This document shows, in pieces, positions 44,539-55,565 of a stretch of DNA of 64,000 bases. A model generated the notes under the pieces. It did no database searches. It was not told the origin of the DNA and was given only the letters and a program-made list of their open reading frames with translations. A program made the translations under genes and the position numbers. This DNA is from Knoxdaviesia capensis (Eukaryota; Ascomycota; Sordariomycetes; Microascales; Gondwanamycetaceae). Location of the stretch: positions 1,681,234 through 1,745,233 of the forward strand of contig LNGK01000005.1 of assembly GCA_001510575.1 (NCBI GenBank). The letters are read 5' to 3'. The stretch's first letter is position 1; each line of letters starts with the position of its first letter.

Positions 44539-47044
44539 TCACCCGTATAGCTTAGCAAGCTGCTTTTTCGGAACAGTTTGGACAAAGGCGTACTCGAGGA
44601 ACCGGAGCCAGACTGAGTTGCCCTTCTTGCCCTTCTTCTTCTTCTTCTTTTTGCCCGGCTTGGATTGGGGGTCAGAATCAGGGTCGCTATCCTCTTCATC
44701 GTCATCATCATCATCGTCCTCGCCATCATCCCCATCTTCGGGGTCATCGGTAGGGTCGGAATCAACAGGTTCGTCCTCTTTATCCAGAGCCTCAGTCGGC
44801 TCGTCTGGATCTAGGGCAGTTGGGGGATCTAACGCCTTGCCGGAACCGTGATGGCTTGCCATGCGATAGGCCAACTTGACATAACTCTTGACCGTGAGAT
44901 CCTTGAGTTTGAGAAACGGGTCGCTGGAAGTGTTATATTCCACCTCAAAAGCGAACGGCTTCGGCTTCGGCTTCGGCGTCTTGGGCGCCTTTGGTTTCTT
45001 TGGCTTGCCACCTTTAGGGGGCTTGACGGGGTCGTCCGGTTCTTCAGAACCCTCTGAGTCGGGATCATTCGGATCACTGGAATCGGCCGTGTTCGCGTCC
45101 TCGGCCGGATAGTTGTTGATGTAGGTGAGATTTGCGAACATTTGCGTATAGCCAGTCCAGGAGAGAGTTTGCGGGAAATACGCCGGGCCCGGAGGAGCGG
45201 ACGCGCTTGGAGGCTCAGGCGCGATGAAAGCGGGCTTCTTGGGCTTCTTGGGCTTCTTCGATTTTCCCTTCTTCTTCTTCTTGGCCTTGGTTGCCGCAGT
45301 GATCTCCCGTTCCAGCCCAGGAAGAAATTCATCATCTTCATGCATGATCAGTTCGCCGTCGTCCAAAGCTGACGATGAGACAGCTGGAGCGGTATCGCGC
45401 CAGAGGCCCAGGGAAGTGCGATCAAGGCCGGTGATGTTGTACTCGATGATTCGAATGGTGGGGAAATAGTTGGGCACAAGACTTGGGCTGATGAGAGAGA
45501 TGTGATAGCGCTCGGCGTATTTGCCTCCAAGAGGTTTCTTCTTGGACTTCTTGGATTTCTTGGGCGCAATCAAGCTCGCCCAAAGATCGTCTTCCTGCTG
45601 GTCAACAACCTCGCTTTCACCCGCGTTCAAAGTGCTGATGGACGGATCTGGTATGGCAGACCAGATCTCACGCAACTCCTGAAGATAGTTGGCGGTTGAC
45701 TCCACGTCCATCTCGGATTCGTCCAAGCCGTCAAAATCGAAGCCAAGCGCCTCACCAGACAGCGAAGCTGAGGACTTGTGTCCTCCAGAGGATTTCTTCG
45801 GCGTCTCGGGGAGAGACCCATCCATAATTCCAGGAACAATATCATGAGTGTCGTGGATGAGGAAGTGGTCGATGTTCATGTGTCCATATATGGAGCCGAT
45901 AATGACGTCGCGGTATTGGTGGAGCCAGAGGTTGTATTTGTGCCAACACGATTCGTCCCAGTTTTGCTTGCTCGAGGTGCGGGCCGGTGGAACGTGACCA
46001 ATAAGGATGGCTTTCATTCCGCGATCGCGGATGAGGCCCAGCTGGATGCGCAGCCAGTCCATCTGCTTATAGCCGGGCTCGGTGGGTTTGGCGCAGTCGT
46101 CGACAGCGGCGTTGCGGTCAAAGAAATACAAGGTGTTCAGACTGAACACAGCAAGCTTCGACGGGATGACCTCGACGGAAAACCACCCACCGAATTCGAA
46201 GGAATGGCGCTGCTCTTCGGGGATGAAGTCGGTCCAGATTTCGGCGTAGCGTTGGAGCCACTTGTTGGGGCCGGGAGTGAGGATGTTATGAGGGAGAATG
46301 TCGTTGTTTCCAAGGGTGGGAATGACGGGAACGGTCATTTTTAGGGTGGTGGGATCCGTGAGGATCTTGATGAGCTTCTTGCGCATCAGACGGTTTGTGC
46401 CAAGCACCTGGGAGGCATTTCGAGGGAGAGTTTCGTCGCTGTCATGACGGGCAGAGTCGCCAGTCCACACAACAAAGTCGATCTGGTCTTTGAGGTTTTC
46501 GTCGATCCACTTGATAGTGGCGTCCATGAGCTTGACCGGAGAGTCACATTCGGTCGTCGGTGCACCATATACACCGGCGGTGCCGGATCCGCGGTGGCAA
46601 GCGGCAGCTTCAGTGGCGGAAGAGTGAGATTTATAAAACTGGTCGGGATGCATGTCTGGTTTCCGGAGGAGGTACATAGCTGTTAACTTGAAAGTTGTTC
46701 TTGCAGGGGATCTCGATACAGCAGGCTCGTGGGAGTAGCGAGACGAAGGGAAAGAGCGGCAAAGGGGACGTCATGAACATACCTGTTATGTGAAGAAAGC
46801 GGCCATGAATAGTGTGGCCAGGAACAGCCGCGAGCTGTGATGTTGATGCTTGTGATGCGGATCCTGGCTTGGGCCCGCCAAGGACAGCCTGTGGATGGCT
46901 GTCCTCGGAGTAAACGATAGCTTCCGAGCCATGTTGAGAATCTTGAAAGGGCCGAGCAAAGACCACAGAGGAAGTCGAGAGGGAAAACAACAAAGCAACA
47001 GAGCTTAAAAGGCTTGCTGGGTGTATATGTGTCCTTCGCCGCAT
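44539..47044 (-). CDS. PPN1: Vacuolar endopolyphosphatase (PPN1)
   Basis: Two exons on the minus strand, 47044-46783 and 46655-44539, give 792 residues. The intron (127 nt, GTATGT to CCAG) splits the first metal motif, joining HIT to DMHPD. Residues 1-31 are a hydrophobic signal or anchor (LLSSVALLFSLSTSSVVFA), as in the type II vacuolar family members. Metallophosphatase motifs follow in order: HITDMHPD, WTGDSARHD, TLGNND, ILIGHVPPA and YGHMNIDHF. The enzyme cuts long polyphosphate chains internally in the vacuole. After the core come Lys-rich stretches (KSKKSKKKP, KAKKKKKGKSKK), a Pro/Lys repeat (KPKKPKAPKTPKPKPKP), an Asp/Glu-rich segment and a Lys-rich tail. These charged inserts make it longer than yeast PPN1 and look like local expansions. 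Acid-sphingomyelinase-like proteins share the fold, but the HITDMHPD start and the ACHR segment favour PPN1. Confidence 0.9.
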
Positions 47045-50000
47045 GGTTGTGTTGTGAGATTTGGCGGGTGAAATGTGGTTTAGGGGACGAAGAGGAAAGG
47101 AGGTTGAAGATTCTTGGAAAGAGCCAAAATGACAGCGGGAAGGATGGCTATATGTAAGTGTGCACTAGGTGAAACAGAGCACGAGGACAAACAAGAACAC
47201 ACACGAGCGAGGGGTTGGAAAAGATAAGATTCCAGGAGAGAGGGATGGACTTGGCGGCGGGTGGGTGGAGGGGAGAAAGGAGAGAGTAAGGATACCCTCG
47301 CAGAGAATAGGAAGAGCAGGATTGGTGAAGATGACAGGCCTGTCCGGTGTCCAAACACGTGGATCCAGAGGGGTTGACAGGACGCTTGACTTGGGTTGAA
47401 ATTTCCGAAGAGATGGATGGAGGACGAAGGAAATCAAACTGACAGTAGTCTCAAGGAGAGGAAGAAAATGACAGTTGAAAATGTTAGTTGTGGACCAGGA
47501 CACGAAAGACAACAGAAAAACAGGACGGGATGGCTTGTAGATATAATCTGACAACACCAGGGTGAAGCGGCAGCTGTACCGGAATTATATAGGTACTTGT
47601 AAGCAAGTTCCCGTGTGAGGGAAAGGTCTAGACAGAGAGACACACACAGCTCGGGAGGATATAAGTGAAGCTACCGAGAGAAGGTGGGGGAAAGAAGGGG
47701 GAAATAAAAGAGGATATGATGCAAGGAATATGAACGGAAAGATAACATATGTTGGAGGTGAAGAAAGGAATGTGGTTGGAGACACTTAGTGCACAACAAA
47801 CGAAGATGGGCAAGATAGGTAGGTGTTGACGGAATAGTGTGGGCATGATACCTTCAGCTAGGTGTGACGAGAAGGATTTTAGGAAGGGGTGAATATGAGA
47901 TTAAGAGCAGTAAATCGGTAAATGTGGGATATGAGGACAGATGCTGTCACACGCCCCCAGACAAGTCGAACCGGAGAGATAGAGGGGCGTGGAAACGGAG
48001 GTTGACGGGAGACGAGCTGGAAGTGAGATCTCAGGCAGGTCCTGGGGATACGATCCAGCTTTCTTTCGTCTCTCCTCTTCCAGTCGTCCTCCACACTCGC
48101 ACACCCACGTTCAAGTGAGAATGCTGTATAGGAGGAGGCTTCTGGTATTGGTGATATAGGGGCAGCCCGGGTATGGATATGTGGTTGGTTGGGGCGTTTT
48201 CACGCGTATTATGGGCATATGAGCACCAGCCCACGGTTGGAAATGTCGTCGGCTTGCTGGTCTCAAAAGACGGTACACGGAAGTAGGGTCGTGGGTACTG
48301 CAAAGGGCCAGGTGCAGATTTACAGGCCAAGATAAAAAATCGACGAACCGCAGCAGCCAGCCAAAAGAATTAAGGTTCTCGGTGGGTGGGCACTATAACG
48401 GACATGTGAGGGCGAGAACGCAGACGCTGAGTGGTTGAAAAGACGCTGCAAGGCTGAGGATAGGGGAGAGTTCAAAAAAAGGAAGCGAAGAGAAGAAAAC
48501 TATGACGGAGGAGAAAAGAGGCGATGGGAGGCAGCCAATCCGCGTTAGGGGCCATTACACGTGTAGACAGCAAACCATCAGGGTTGGGTCATAACGGGAC
48601 ACACAGGTAGACGAAAAAGAGGATTCGGGTGGGACTTGGTGTGAGCGCGTGCGGGAAGATATAGCACGAGAGTGGGTGGCTGCTGCTTCTGCGCTACTCT
48701 ACTAAGAGAGAGGTGTCACCCCCGTGTCTCACTGACGAAAGACAAGAAAGTGTCGTGTGCGCAAGTTGGATCCCAGAGTGAGACCGCGTGCGTGCTTCAA
48801 CGGCTGTGAGTGGAAGTCCAGGCTTGGGGGGCAAGAGTTTTAGCTTACCCACGCTGATGTGCCTTTTTGTTGTATATGTGGGGAGTGTCACTATATATAC
48901 TCGGAGTGTACAGTATGGTATGTTCCAAGTATACTCTACAAGTATAACTCTTAGAGTGTCTGTGAGAAAAGTATCGTGGAGCCGATGCTAGAGTGACAGT
49001 GGTGGTTCGTGAAGAAACAAAATTCTAGGGTATGTGTGCCCCACGCGACTTTTGTTCCAGTGACGAAGGGATGTCTAGAACACGGAAGAATGCAGTAGAA
49101 CAGACTGCAGAAGACTTGTAGAAGACGATAAGTATCCAAGAAGAGAAGATCAAAGAGAAAATATTAGAAAAGGTTGTGATGGCGACGATGAGATGGGAAA
49201 GGAGGAAGAAATCCACGATTTAGATCCAGGAACAGTCATCAATCAAGTCAGCGGCGTCACACGATCACAGACAGGGAAAATCCGGAGAAGAAAAGGAAGT
49301 CGCGATGCAGAGTGGAATTATACGTGCGTGTAGAGTAGTTACATATTACATCCAAAACCATCAGAAAGCAGATCTATGGACACCGCGAAGCACAAAGACG
49401 TAATCATTCCTTCAGAATTTTTTTTTCTTCCATTCCCGGTTTTTCCCCCTTGTTGGCTGGCGCGTGCTGTCGGCTGTCCGGTGCATGCCGTAATCCGGGC
49501 CACACAGCAAACAGCCAACCAGTGTGGCCAGCCCAAGCTTGCAAACAGAGCGAGTCAGTCAGTCTGTAACCGCACCTGGCGATCGAATACACCACGGCTG
49601 AAAAGCCAGTTCAGTCACCTGTGGGAAGAATAAGTTGCTGGTAATGCGGCCAAAAATTAAATAAAAACCAATGTGCTGTCAGGTTATATACGTGGTGGTG
49701 CGTTGGGTGCATTATGCGGGTGTCGTGTGTTGGCTGGGCCTTGTTCCTGAGCTTCCTGTTTTTGATCGTTTGCGTGGTGTTTGTGTGGAGCGGTGAAGAA
49801 TGTCTGTCTGTCTGGCTATGTCGCCACGTTACGGTCAAGGTTGTGTGGGCTTGGGTGATGGCCAAACCATCGGATCACCGCTTCGATTTTCGCTGTTTGG
49901 TGCATCGACGAGTACAATGGACATACAGTATGTACTGTACTACGTCAGCTGTACAGTACTGTACAGTATGTCCAGTCGGGATACTTGTAATCACCAGGAA

Positions 50001-51540
50001 GAGAGGCCTTGCTCCTTTGTCTGTGTCCATCTCATGGAATGCGTCCTGACATCCGGGTGCCCACTGTCCAGTGAAGTTTTCTCACTTTGACCCCTGGCTG
50101 GACTGGGTGTGTTATCTCCTACGATTCTTCACCTTAGGCCCGGAACCCACCGGAATATCCTGGCCGGCGTTGGATTGGCCTGTCTGGGGGGATCATCTTA
50201 ACCGTCTTCGCTCACCGAGCCGTCTGTTCGAGGGAGAAACAAGAGAGACAGGACAGGCTTTTGGGGGGGTCTTGTTTGTTTGCTATCTCTACCATGTTCA
50301 AACTAGAGCAGAGTCGGGAGTAAGGAGGAAACAAGAGAGAGAAACGATGCACACGGGACCCGGGACCGAGACACTGCTCGGTGCAAGCTGTCTCGGTTGG
50401 CTTCAATGCTCGGCCTGCCAATGTCCCGCTCGCTTGATTGAACCTCCGGCGGTGCGCACCCGTTTGGAGAACACCACACCACGACTTTGGTGTGTGTTCG
50501 CCATCGACGTTGAAAAAGAAACCCCACCCACTACAGTCTATCTCTGTGTTGTATATTCCAGCCGCTCAGCGCTGTCAAATCCAGACCTATCGATGCACAG
50601 CGTGGCCCTTCTCCGCGAGATGAAAACACACACCCGTTTGTCTGGTTCTCCAGCTGCAAACGAAAGGAGAAAAACCCCCTATTCAGATTGGCAGACACGA
50701 GCGACCTGGTTGGCCTTGCCTCACCAGGAACCTTTTAACACCGGGCCAGATCGCAGATCGGTGCAGAGAGCGCCTCTCTCTTTCGCTCCCATCTTATCCA
50801 GCCGGCCGGCGTTGCATCGTGAACCCATCCGGTGCATCTGCTGCTTCCAACCCACGGTTTTCTCTGAGGTTTTTGTGAGGCGGCCATATTTATACATACA
50901 CAATTTCAGAGCGCTTATATACCACACCACTTTTCGTAAATGCCACACTTGGTGGACCCACAAGGACACAAACAAAACCCAGAAGAAAAAAATCTGCATC
51001 ACCGAAGTCTATCTGTTCCCTTCCTTCTTTACATTCATACGCAAAAAATCCCAACCCCCAGCTCCTCTCGAGACTTTTCTTTTAGGTTGTTCACTTGGAG
51101 GGACATAAGGATGGGAGTGAAAATGGAGTATCCAACTCCTCTTTGTTCCTCATTTGCAAGATTCAATCAACGCCACACAGTTTGAGGGACTCCCGCGTAT
51201 TTATTTGGCTCTTCGGAGTGTGTGGCTGTCCCATGTATCGCTGGCGACATTTCTTTCTGTCCTTGGATGCATTCACTCGTAGTATCTCATCTCCGCCGTG
51301 TGACTCTCAGTAGATAGTGTATCATGTTGAAATAAATCTATATCCAAATATCGAAAGACATGCATTATATGTACCCTCCCAGAAGACAGAAGCATCATCA
51401 AGGACTTTTGATGAAAAAAGCTCGGCTGAAAAGAAAAATCAAAAAAGAACGAAAAGAAGGGGGGGAAATTGGGGCATAGGTCTAAACAAATCCACGAGCA
51501 TCAAAACCGAAGAAGAGAGGAAAGGAACGGCGGGTCGTCC
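47045..51540. other. Intergenic region upstream of PPN1 and downstream of GCV1
   Basis: 4.5 kb without a recognised gene. The first ~850 bp are A/G-rich on the plus strand, that is C/T-rich on the PPN1 strand, and probably hold its leader and promoter. The middle contains GTACAG/TATAC palindromic words near 48905-48950 and a 55-bp inverted repeat at 49919. A frame open for 345 codons (50071-51108) has no ATG at its start, no recognisable domain and an unusual Cys/His/Arg/Thr-rich composition. It is treated as non-coding here and listed among the findings. Confidence 0.5.
49919..49973. repeat. 55-bp imperfect inverted repeat of TACAG/TACTG units
   Basis: The outer arms GGACATAC and GTATGTCC are perfect complements. 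Inner GTACTGTAC and GTACAGTAC arms also pair. The loop is about 10 nt (TACGTCAGCT). It shares its 5-bp unit with the tracts at 18622-23911. Confidence 0.85.
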
Positions 51541-52866
51541 TTACTCGCCCTTCCAGTACTTGGTCTCCACAAACGGCATCTTGGTCACCGTAGCCGCCCG
51601 CGCCTTGTTCCGCACAATCACGTCCACCGGGGTGCCCGACTTGTGCTGTCCGTCCTTGATGTAGCCCATGGCAATGTACGTGCCCAGCGTCGGGCTCGGC
51701 GAGCCCGAGGTCACCACGCCAATCTTCTCGCCGTCCTTGGAGCGGATCTCCGCGCCCTCACGGGCCGGCGCGCCCTCGACCAGGAACCCCACGCGGCGGC
51801 GTGTCACACCGAGTCCACCCTTGGACCGCGGCACCAGCTGCCGCAGGATCACCTCGGCGCCGTGGAACGAGTCGCCGCCGGCCTTGCGCCGCTCGGGGCT
51901 GATGACCCACGACAGACCCGCCTCGACCGGCGTGGTGGTGTCGTCCAGATCGTGGCCGTACAGACACATGCCGGCTTCTAGCCGCAGGCTGTCGCGCGGG
52001 CCCAGACCCGCCAGCTTGACGCGCTCCGCTCCGCCCACCGAGAGCAGCGTCTCAACAATCGCCGTCATGCCCTCCTGTACGGCCTCCATCGGCGTGTTGG
52101 CCGGCTGCTGCAGCGAGATCTCGAAGCCGTCTTCGCCGGTGTATCCACCGCGCGTGATCAGCAGGGGCGCCGACTCGCCGCCGTTGGCGAGCTTGATCTT
52201 GGCGTAGAAGCACGTGCCGAACAGGATCTTCTTCAGGTCGATGTTGTCCGCCAGCACGCTCTGCAGGACGTCCTTGCTGTCCGGGCCCTGCAGCGCAATC
52301 AGCGCCGACTTGTCCTCAACGCTCCACTCGATGCCGGCGCCACCGAACTGCGACAGCTGGTCCGAGAGGTACGCCAGGTCCTTCTCGCGGCAGCCGGCGT
52401 TGGTGACAACGTAGAAGTGGTCCTCGCCAATGCGCGTGATGATGGTGTCGTCGACAATGCCGCCGGTGCCGGGCCACAGCAGCGTGCTCAGGCGGTTCTG
52501 GAACGCGCCCAGCGTCGACGCGGATATCGGCGCAACCTTCTCCAAGAAGGCCGCCACCGCCGGGCCGCGGAAGTTGTGCTGCACCATGTGGCTGACGTCG
52601 AAGATTGAGGCGTGGGTGCGCGTAAAGTTATGCGACTCGGCCAATCCGATGCCGGCATACTGCACCGGCATGTGGAACCCCGCAAACGGCACCATCTTGC
52701 CGCCGTGGGCCACGTGGAAGTCGTACAGCGCCGTCTTGCTCAGCTCACCGCCGGCCTCCGAACTGGCCCACCGGAGCCCCACCGGGGATGTGGTCGTGCC
52801 GACACGAGCCCGGGAGTGTGCCAAGCCGGAGCGAGCCGCGGGCACCGAACGCCGGAGACTAGCCAT
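51541..52866 (-). CDS. GCV1: Aminomethyltransferase, glycine cleavage system T protein, mitochondrial
   Basis: A single exon of 441 residues, ATG at 52866 and TAA at 51541. An in-frame ATG at 52995 exists, but the start at 52866 gives a clean presequence (MASLRRSVPAARSGLAHSRAR), rich in Arg, Ser and Ala and lacking acids. The sequence upstream of it is Pro/Ser-rich. The GCV_T folate-binding domain begins with KTALYDFHVAHGGKMVPFAGF and SIFDVSHM. The substrate loop is WPGTGGIVDDTI. GGYTGEDGFEIS and LGPRDSLRLEAGMCLYGHDLD follow. The C-terminal beta-barrel domain (GVTRRRVGFLVEG ... GYIKDG) ends in TKYWKGE. With tetrahydrofolate the enzyme releases ammonia from the aminomethyl-lipoyl H protein, forming 5,10-methylene-tetrahydrofolate. 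Length and order match the yeast enzyme. Confidence 0.95.
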   Translation of the reverse strand: MASLRRSVPAARSGLAHSRARVGTTTSPVGLRWASSEAGGELSKTALYDFHVAHGGKMVPFAGFHMPVQYAGIGLAESHNFTRTHASIFDVSHMVQHNFRGPAVAAFLEKVAPISASTLGAFQNRLSTLLWPGTGGIVDDTIITRIGEDHFYVVTNAGCREKDLAYLSDQLSQFGGAGIEWSVEDKSALIALQGPDSKDVLQSVLADNIDLKKILFGTCFYAKIKLANGGESAPLLITRGGYTGEDGFEISLQQPANTPMEAVQEGMTAIVETLLSVGGAERVKLAGLGPRDSLRLEAGMCLYGHDLDDTTTPVEAGLSWVISPERRKAGGDSFHGAEVILRQLVPRSKGGLGVTRRRVGFLVEGAPAREGAEIRSKDGEKIGVVTSGSPSPTLGTYIAMGYIKDGQHKSGTPVDVIVRNKARAATVTKMPFVETKYWKGE

Positions 52867-53647
52867 TGCTGAGATTTTGGGGGGGGGGGTAGAAGGCAGA
52901 AGGGACGCGGTCTTGTCGTTAGAGGAATTTCGGAGGGGATCGGGGGGACGAGCGGGACTCGGTGGAGGGGGAGAGGGTCTAGAGCAAAAAGTCAAGCAAG
53001 ATAAAAACTTGGCAATTGAGTCTTCTGCAAATATAAATCCTCAATTGACGTGTCCTCGGTGTGGGAAATTCAACTGACAGTCGGTGAATTGCTCGGCAAA
53101 AAAACACACTGACAAGAGATAAAACGAAAGAGACAAAGAGTGAACGTGAGAATCAGAACATGAAAAAGCCGAGGCCGGATTTGTGCAATTCTGGGTCCTG
53201 CCACTTTTTAGGGAAGGAGGGATGGGACGACGGCCGATAAGCGCTGTTATCGCCTCTATTTCGTTTTTTTTTTCTGCCGTTGTGTTGAAATATTATCAGC
53301 CCCACCCTCACCGCCACATTATCAAACGCCGCGGCAAGCCGAAGGAACCTTAAACGACAACACTCCATCAGCTTTGTACATAAATCCCACCGGATGAACA
53401 AGAGATGTATGTATATATATAAAGGAAACACGGTCTGTTTGAACGACGCCAGGGACTATAATAAGCGACAACAACAAAATGGGACACAAAACATAACCAA
53501 AAGAAACGGTACTGAAATCAACACAAACAGGAAACAACGATAGCGAGGCAGAGAAAAACACACAGTACCGCCGTACTGATACAGAAGAAGATACCGCACC
53601 GAAGGAGTTGTCAAGATAGAAGGGAACCAACGACAAACCGCCAGCTC
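52867..53647. other. Spacer between GCV1 5' end and VMA13 3' end
   Basis: 781 bp between two minus-strand genes. The part next to GCV1 is its leader and promoter and includes a nine-G run at 52880 and a CAATTGA word near 53016. The part next to VMA13 is AT-richer and should be its 3' UTR. No gene is seen. Confidence 0.5.
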
Positions 53648-55565
53648 TTACTTGGACAGCTCAATGCTGTACTTCAACCATCCCCCCAAAGCCCGCAGAC
53701 TCTCCCACCGCACCGATTCGTCCGAGTCCTGCATCAGCTCCATGATGCGCATCTTCAGGCCCAACTTCTCCAGCTGGTAGCGCTTCTCCGGGACTTCCTT
53801 GACCAGATACGAAATATCGTTGCAGGCAATCGCCAGCACCTGCTTGTCGTTGTCCCACGGCTTCTTCATGATCTCCGCCAGCAGCCGCGGGATCTCGCCC
53901 TGCTCGAAGTCGAAAATCTTGCGCGAGTTCTCCGCCCAGAACACCACACTGCGGTGCGGCGGCGACCAGCGCAGATGGCCCGACCGGACCTCGGCCACGT
54001 ACTCATCGAACGTCGTCTTGGTCTTGGTGTACTCCTCCAGTAACTCGCGCAGCGCCTCCAGGTCCTCGAGCAGGTCCGGGTCGGTCAACTGGCGGCCGGA
54101 GAGGTTTTGCAACAGCGCTGGCAAGCGGGCAAGCACGGCAATGGGGAGGAGCGACTTCTGGTTCTTGCTCAGGAGGTTGTATAGAGTGGAAATGATGAGG
54201 CGGGTGGTCTTCTCCTTGGGTGATAGCCGGAGGAGCTGGGTGTACAGAAGGACAATCTCATACTCGCTGTAAAATTGGTGTTAGTGGGCGTCATATATGG
54301 TAAGAGTGCATGCAAAAGCTAGAAGGCTTTAGTAGCACAACTGCGGAAGAATGCGGCAGGACAACATACTCATCAAGTTCATCGCCAATATCCTCGGCCT
54401 CAAAGCTCATCTGCCAAAGCACAAGGAGGACATGGTACAACAGCTGCAGGCCGACACCACCGCCAAGCTGGCCCTCGAATCCAAAGTTTCGGACGCTCTG
54501 GTTGGTGGCCCAAAGGCTGGCAGTCGAGCTAGCACCTGAGGTGACACCAGCAGCTGCCCGCAGGATGTTTACCAACGGCTCGATAGTCTCGCTACGCTGG
54601 GCCCAGAACTGCTGGCGGGGCACCTTGCTGTATAGCAGGGTTGAGTACTCCTGCACAGCAACGTCCTGGAGGCTAGCATCCGGAGCCTTGGTCAGGCCGG
54701 ACAGGTAGGTGAGAAGAATGGGCAGGGCCTGCTCAATAGTGGCTGAGGACTCGGTGCGCGAGCCGGCCATGATGCTGGCAAGCACGTTGGAGGCGAGCAG
54801 AGGTATCGTGTCGTCAACACTGTTGGACCGGGCGAGCAACGGTAGAAGATATTTATAAGGAGATTCAACGGCGAGGAGAGAAGACGATAAGCGTGGAGCA
54901 ACTATAAATGTGAAGCAAAGGAAAAAAAATTAGAGTGAGTGATATTAGCGGCCTGCACCACTTAACAGGGGATTAGTTTGCGCGAGTAGTGAGGTGGGAT
55001 TGCGATAATTGTCGCATAGTGTGGGAGGGGAGGGGCGGCTGAATAGAGATAAGATCTCTCTACTCGATAAAGAAAGCAAACACATTGTATACTGGGAAAA
55101 AGGAAAGAGAAAAAAAGGCGCTCCCTCCCCAAAAAAATACAGTTTGGGAAGCATTTCAAGTTTTCCACGGGAAGAGAGCGATATAGAACGAAGTGAAGAT
55201 CGTGATGCAAATCTGGGCAGTGAGCATATAACAAGGGCGAAATGGGGCCAGCGCCAAAACTGCATACTTTTCAACAGGTCATCCAGCAGCACCAAGATAT
55301 ACTGGATCACGTTAGGGTGCTTCTCAGCAGTAGCCAGCACGCTGGGCTTTCCAGCTCCGCCGAGAAAGAGGGTGGCATAGGCAGCAGCATCGGCATCGAC
55401 AGCCTGCTTCCGCACATCAGGCTTGTGGTTGCGGTCGACGGCACGTATGCGGCCGAGCTGCTCGTCGGTCACGGTCCCGGCTCTCACGGCGCCATCCCAC
55501 GGAATCGGGCGGTTGCGGATGTTGTTCTGGAGGTTCGCCAGAAAGGTCGGCGGTTCGACGGACAT
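53648..55565 (-). CDS. VMA13: V-type H+-ATPase subunit H (Vma13)
   Basis: Three exons on the minus strand, 55565-55268, 54901-54370 and 54266-53648, give 482 residues, close to the yeast length of 478. Intron 1 (366 nt) has GTATGC and TTTATAG, and joins LLDDLLK to IAPRLSS. Intron 2 (103 nt) has GTATGT, CACTAACA and TTTACAG. The N-terminus NNIRNRPIPWDGAVRAGTVT is a family signature. Armadillo/HEAT-like helices follow, with SPYKYLLPLLARS and GGGVGLQLLYHVLLVLWQMSFE. The C-terminal domain contains RSVVFWAENSRKIFDFE and ends in LGGWLKYSIELSK. Subunit H sits at the interface of V1 and Vo in vacuolar and endosomal membranes. It is needed for proton pumping and silences ATP hydrolysis in detached V1. 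The gene is divergent from the Cys-rich surface-protein gene. Confidence 0.94.

Noticed and set aside
52993..52995. Upstream in-frame ATG for GCV1
   Set aside because: It would add 43 Pro/Ser-rich residues before a good mitochondrial presequence; the ATG at 52866 gives the normal family length.
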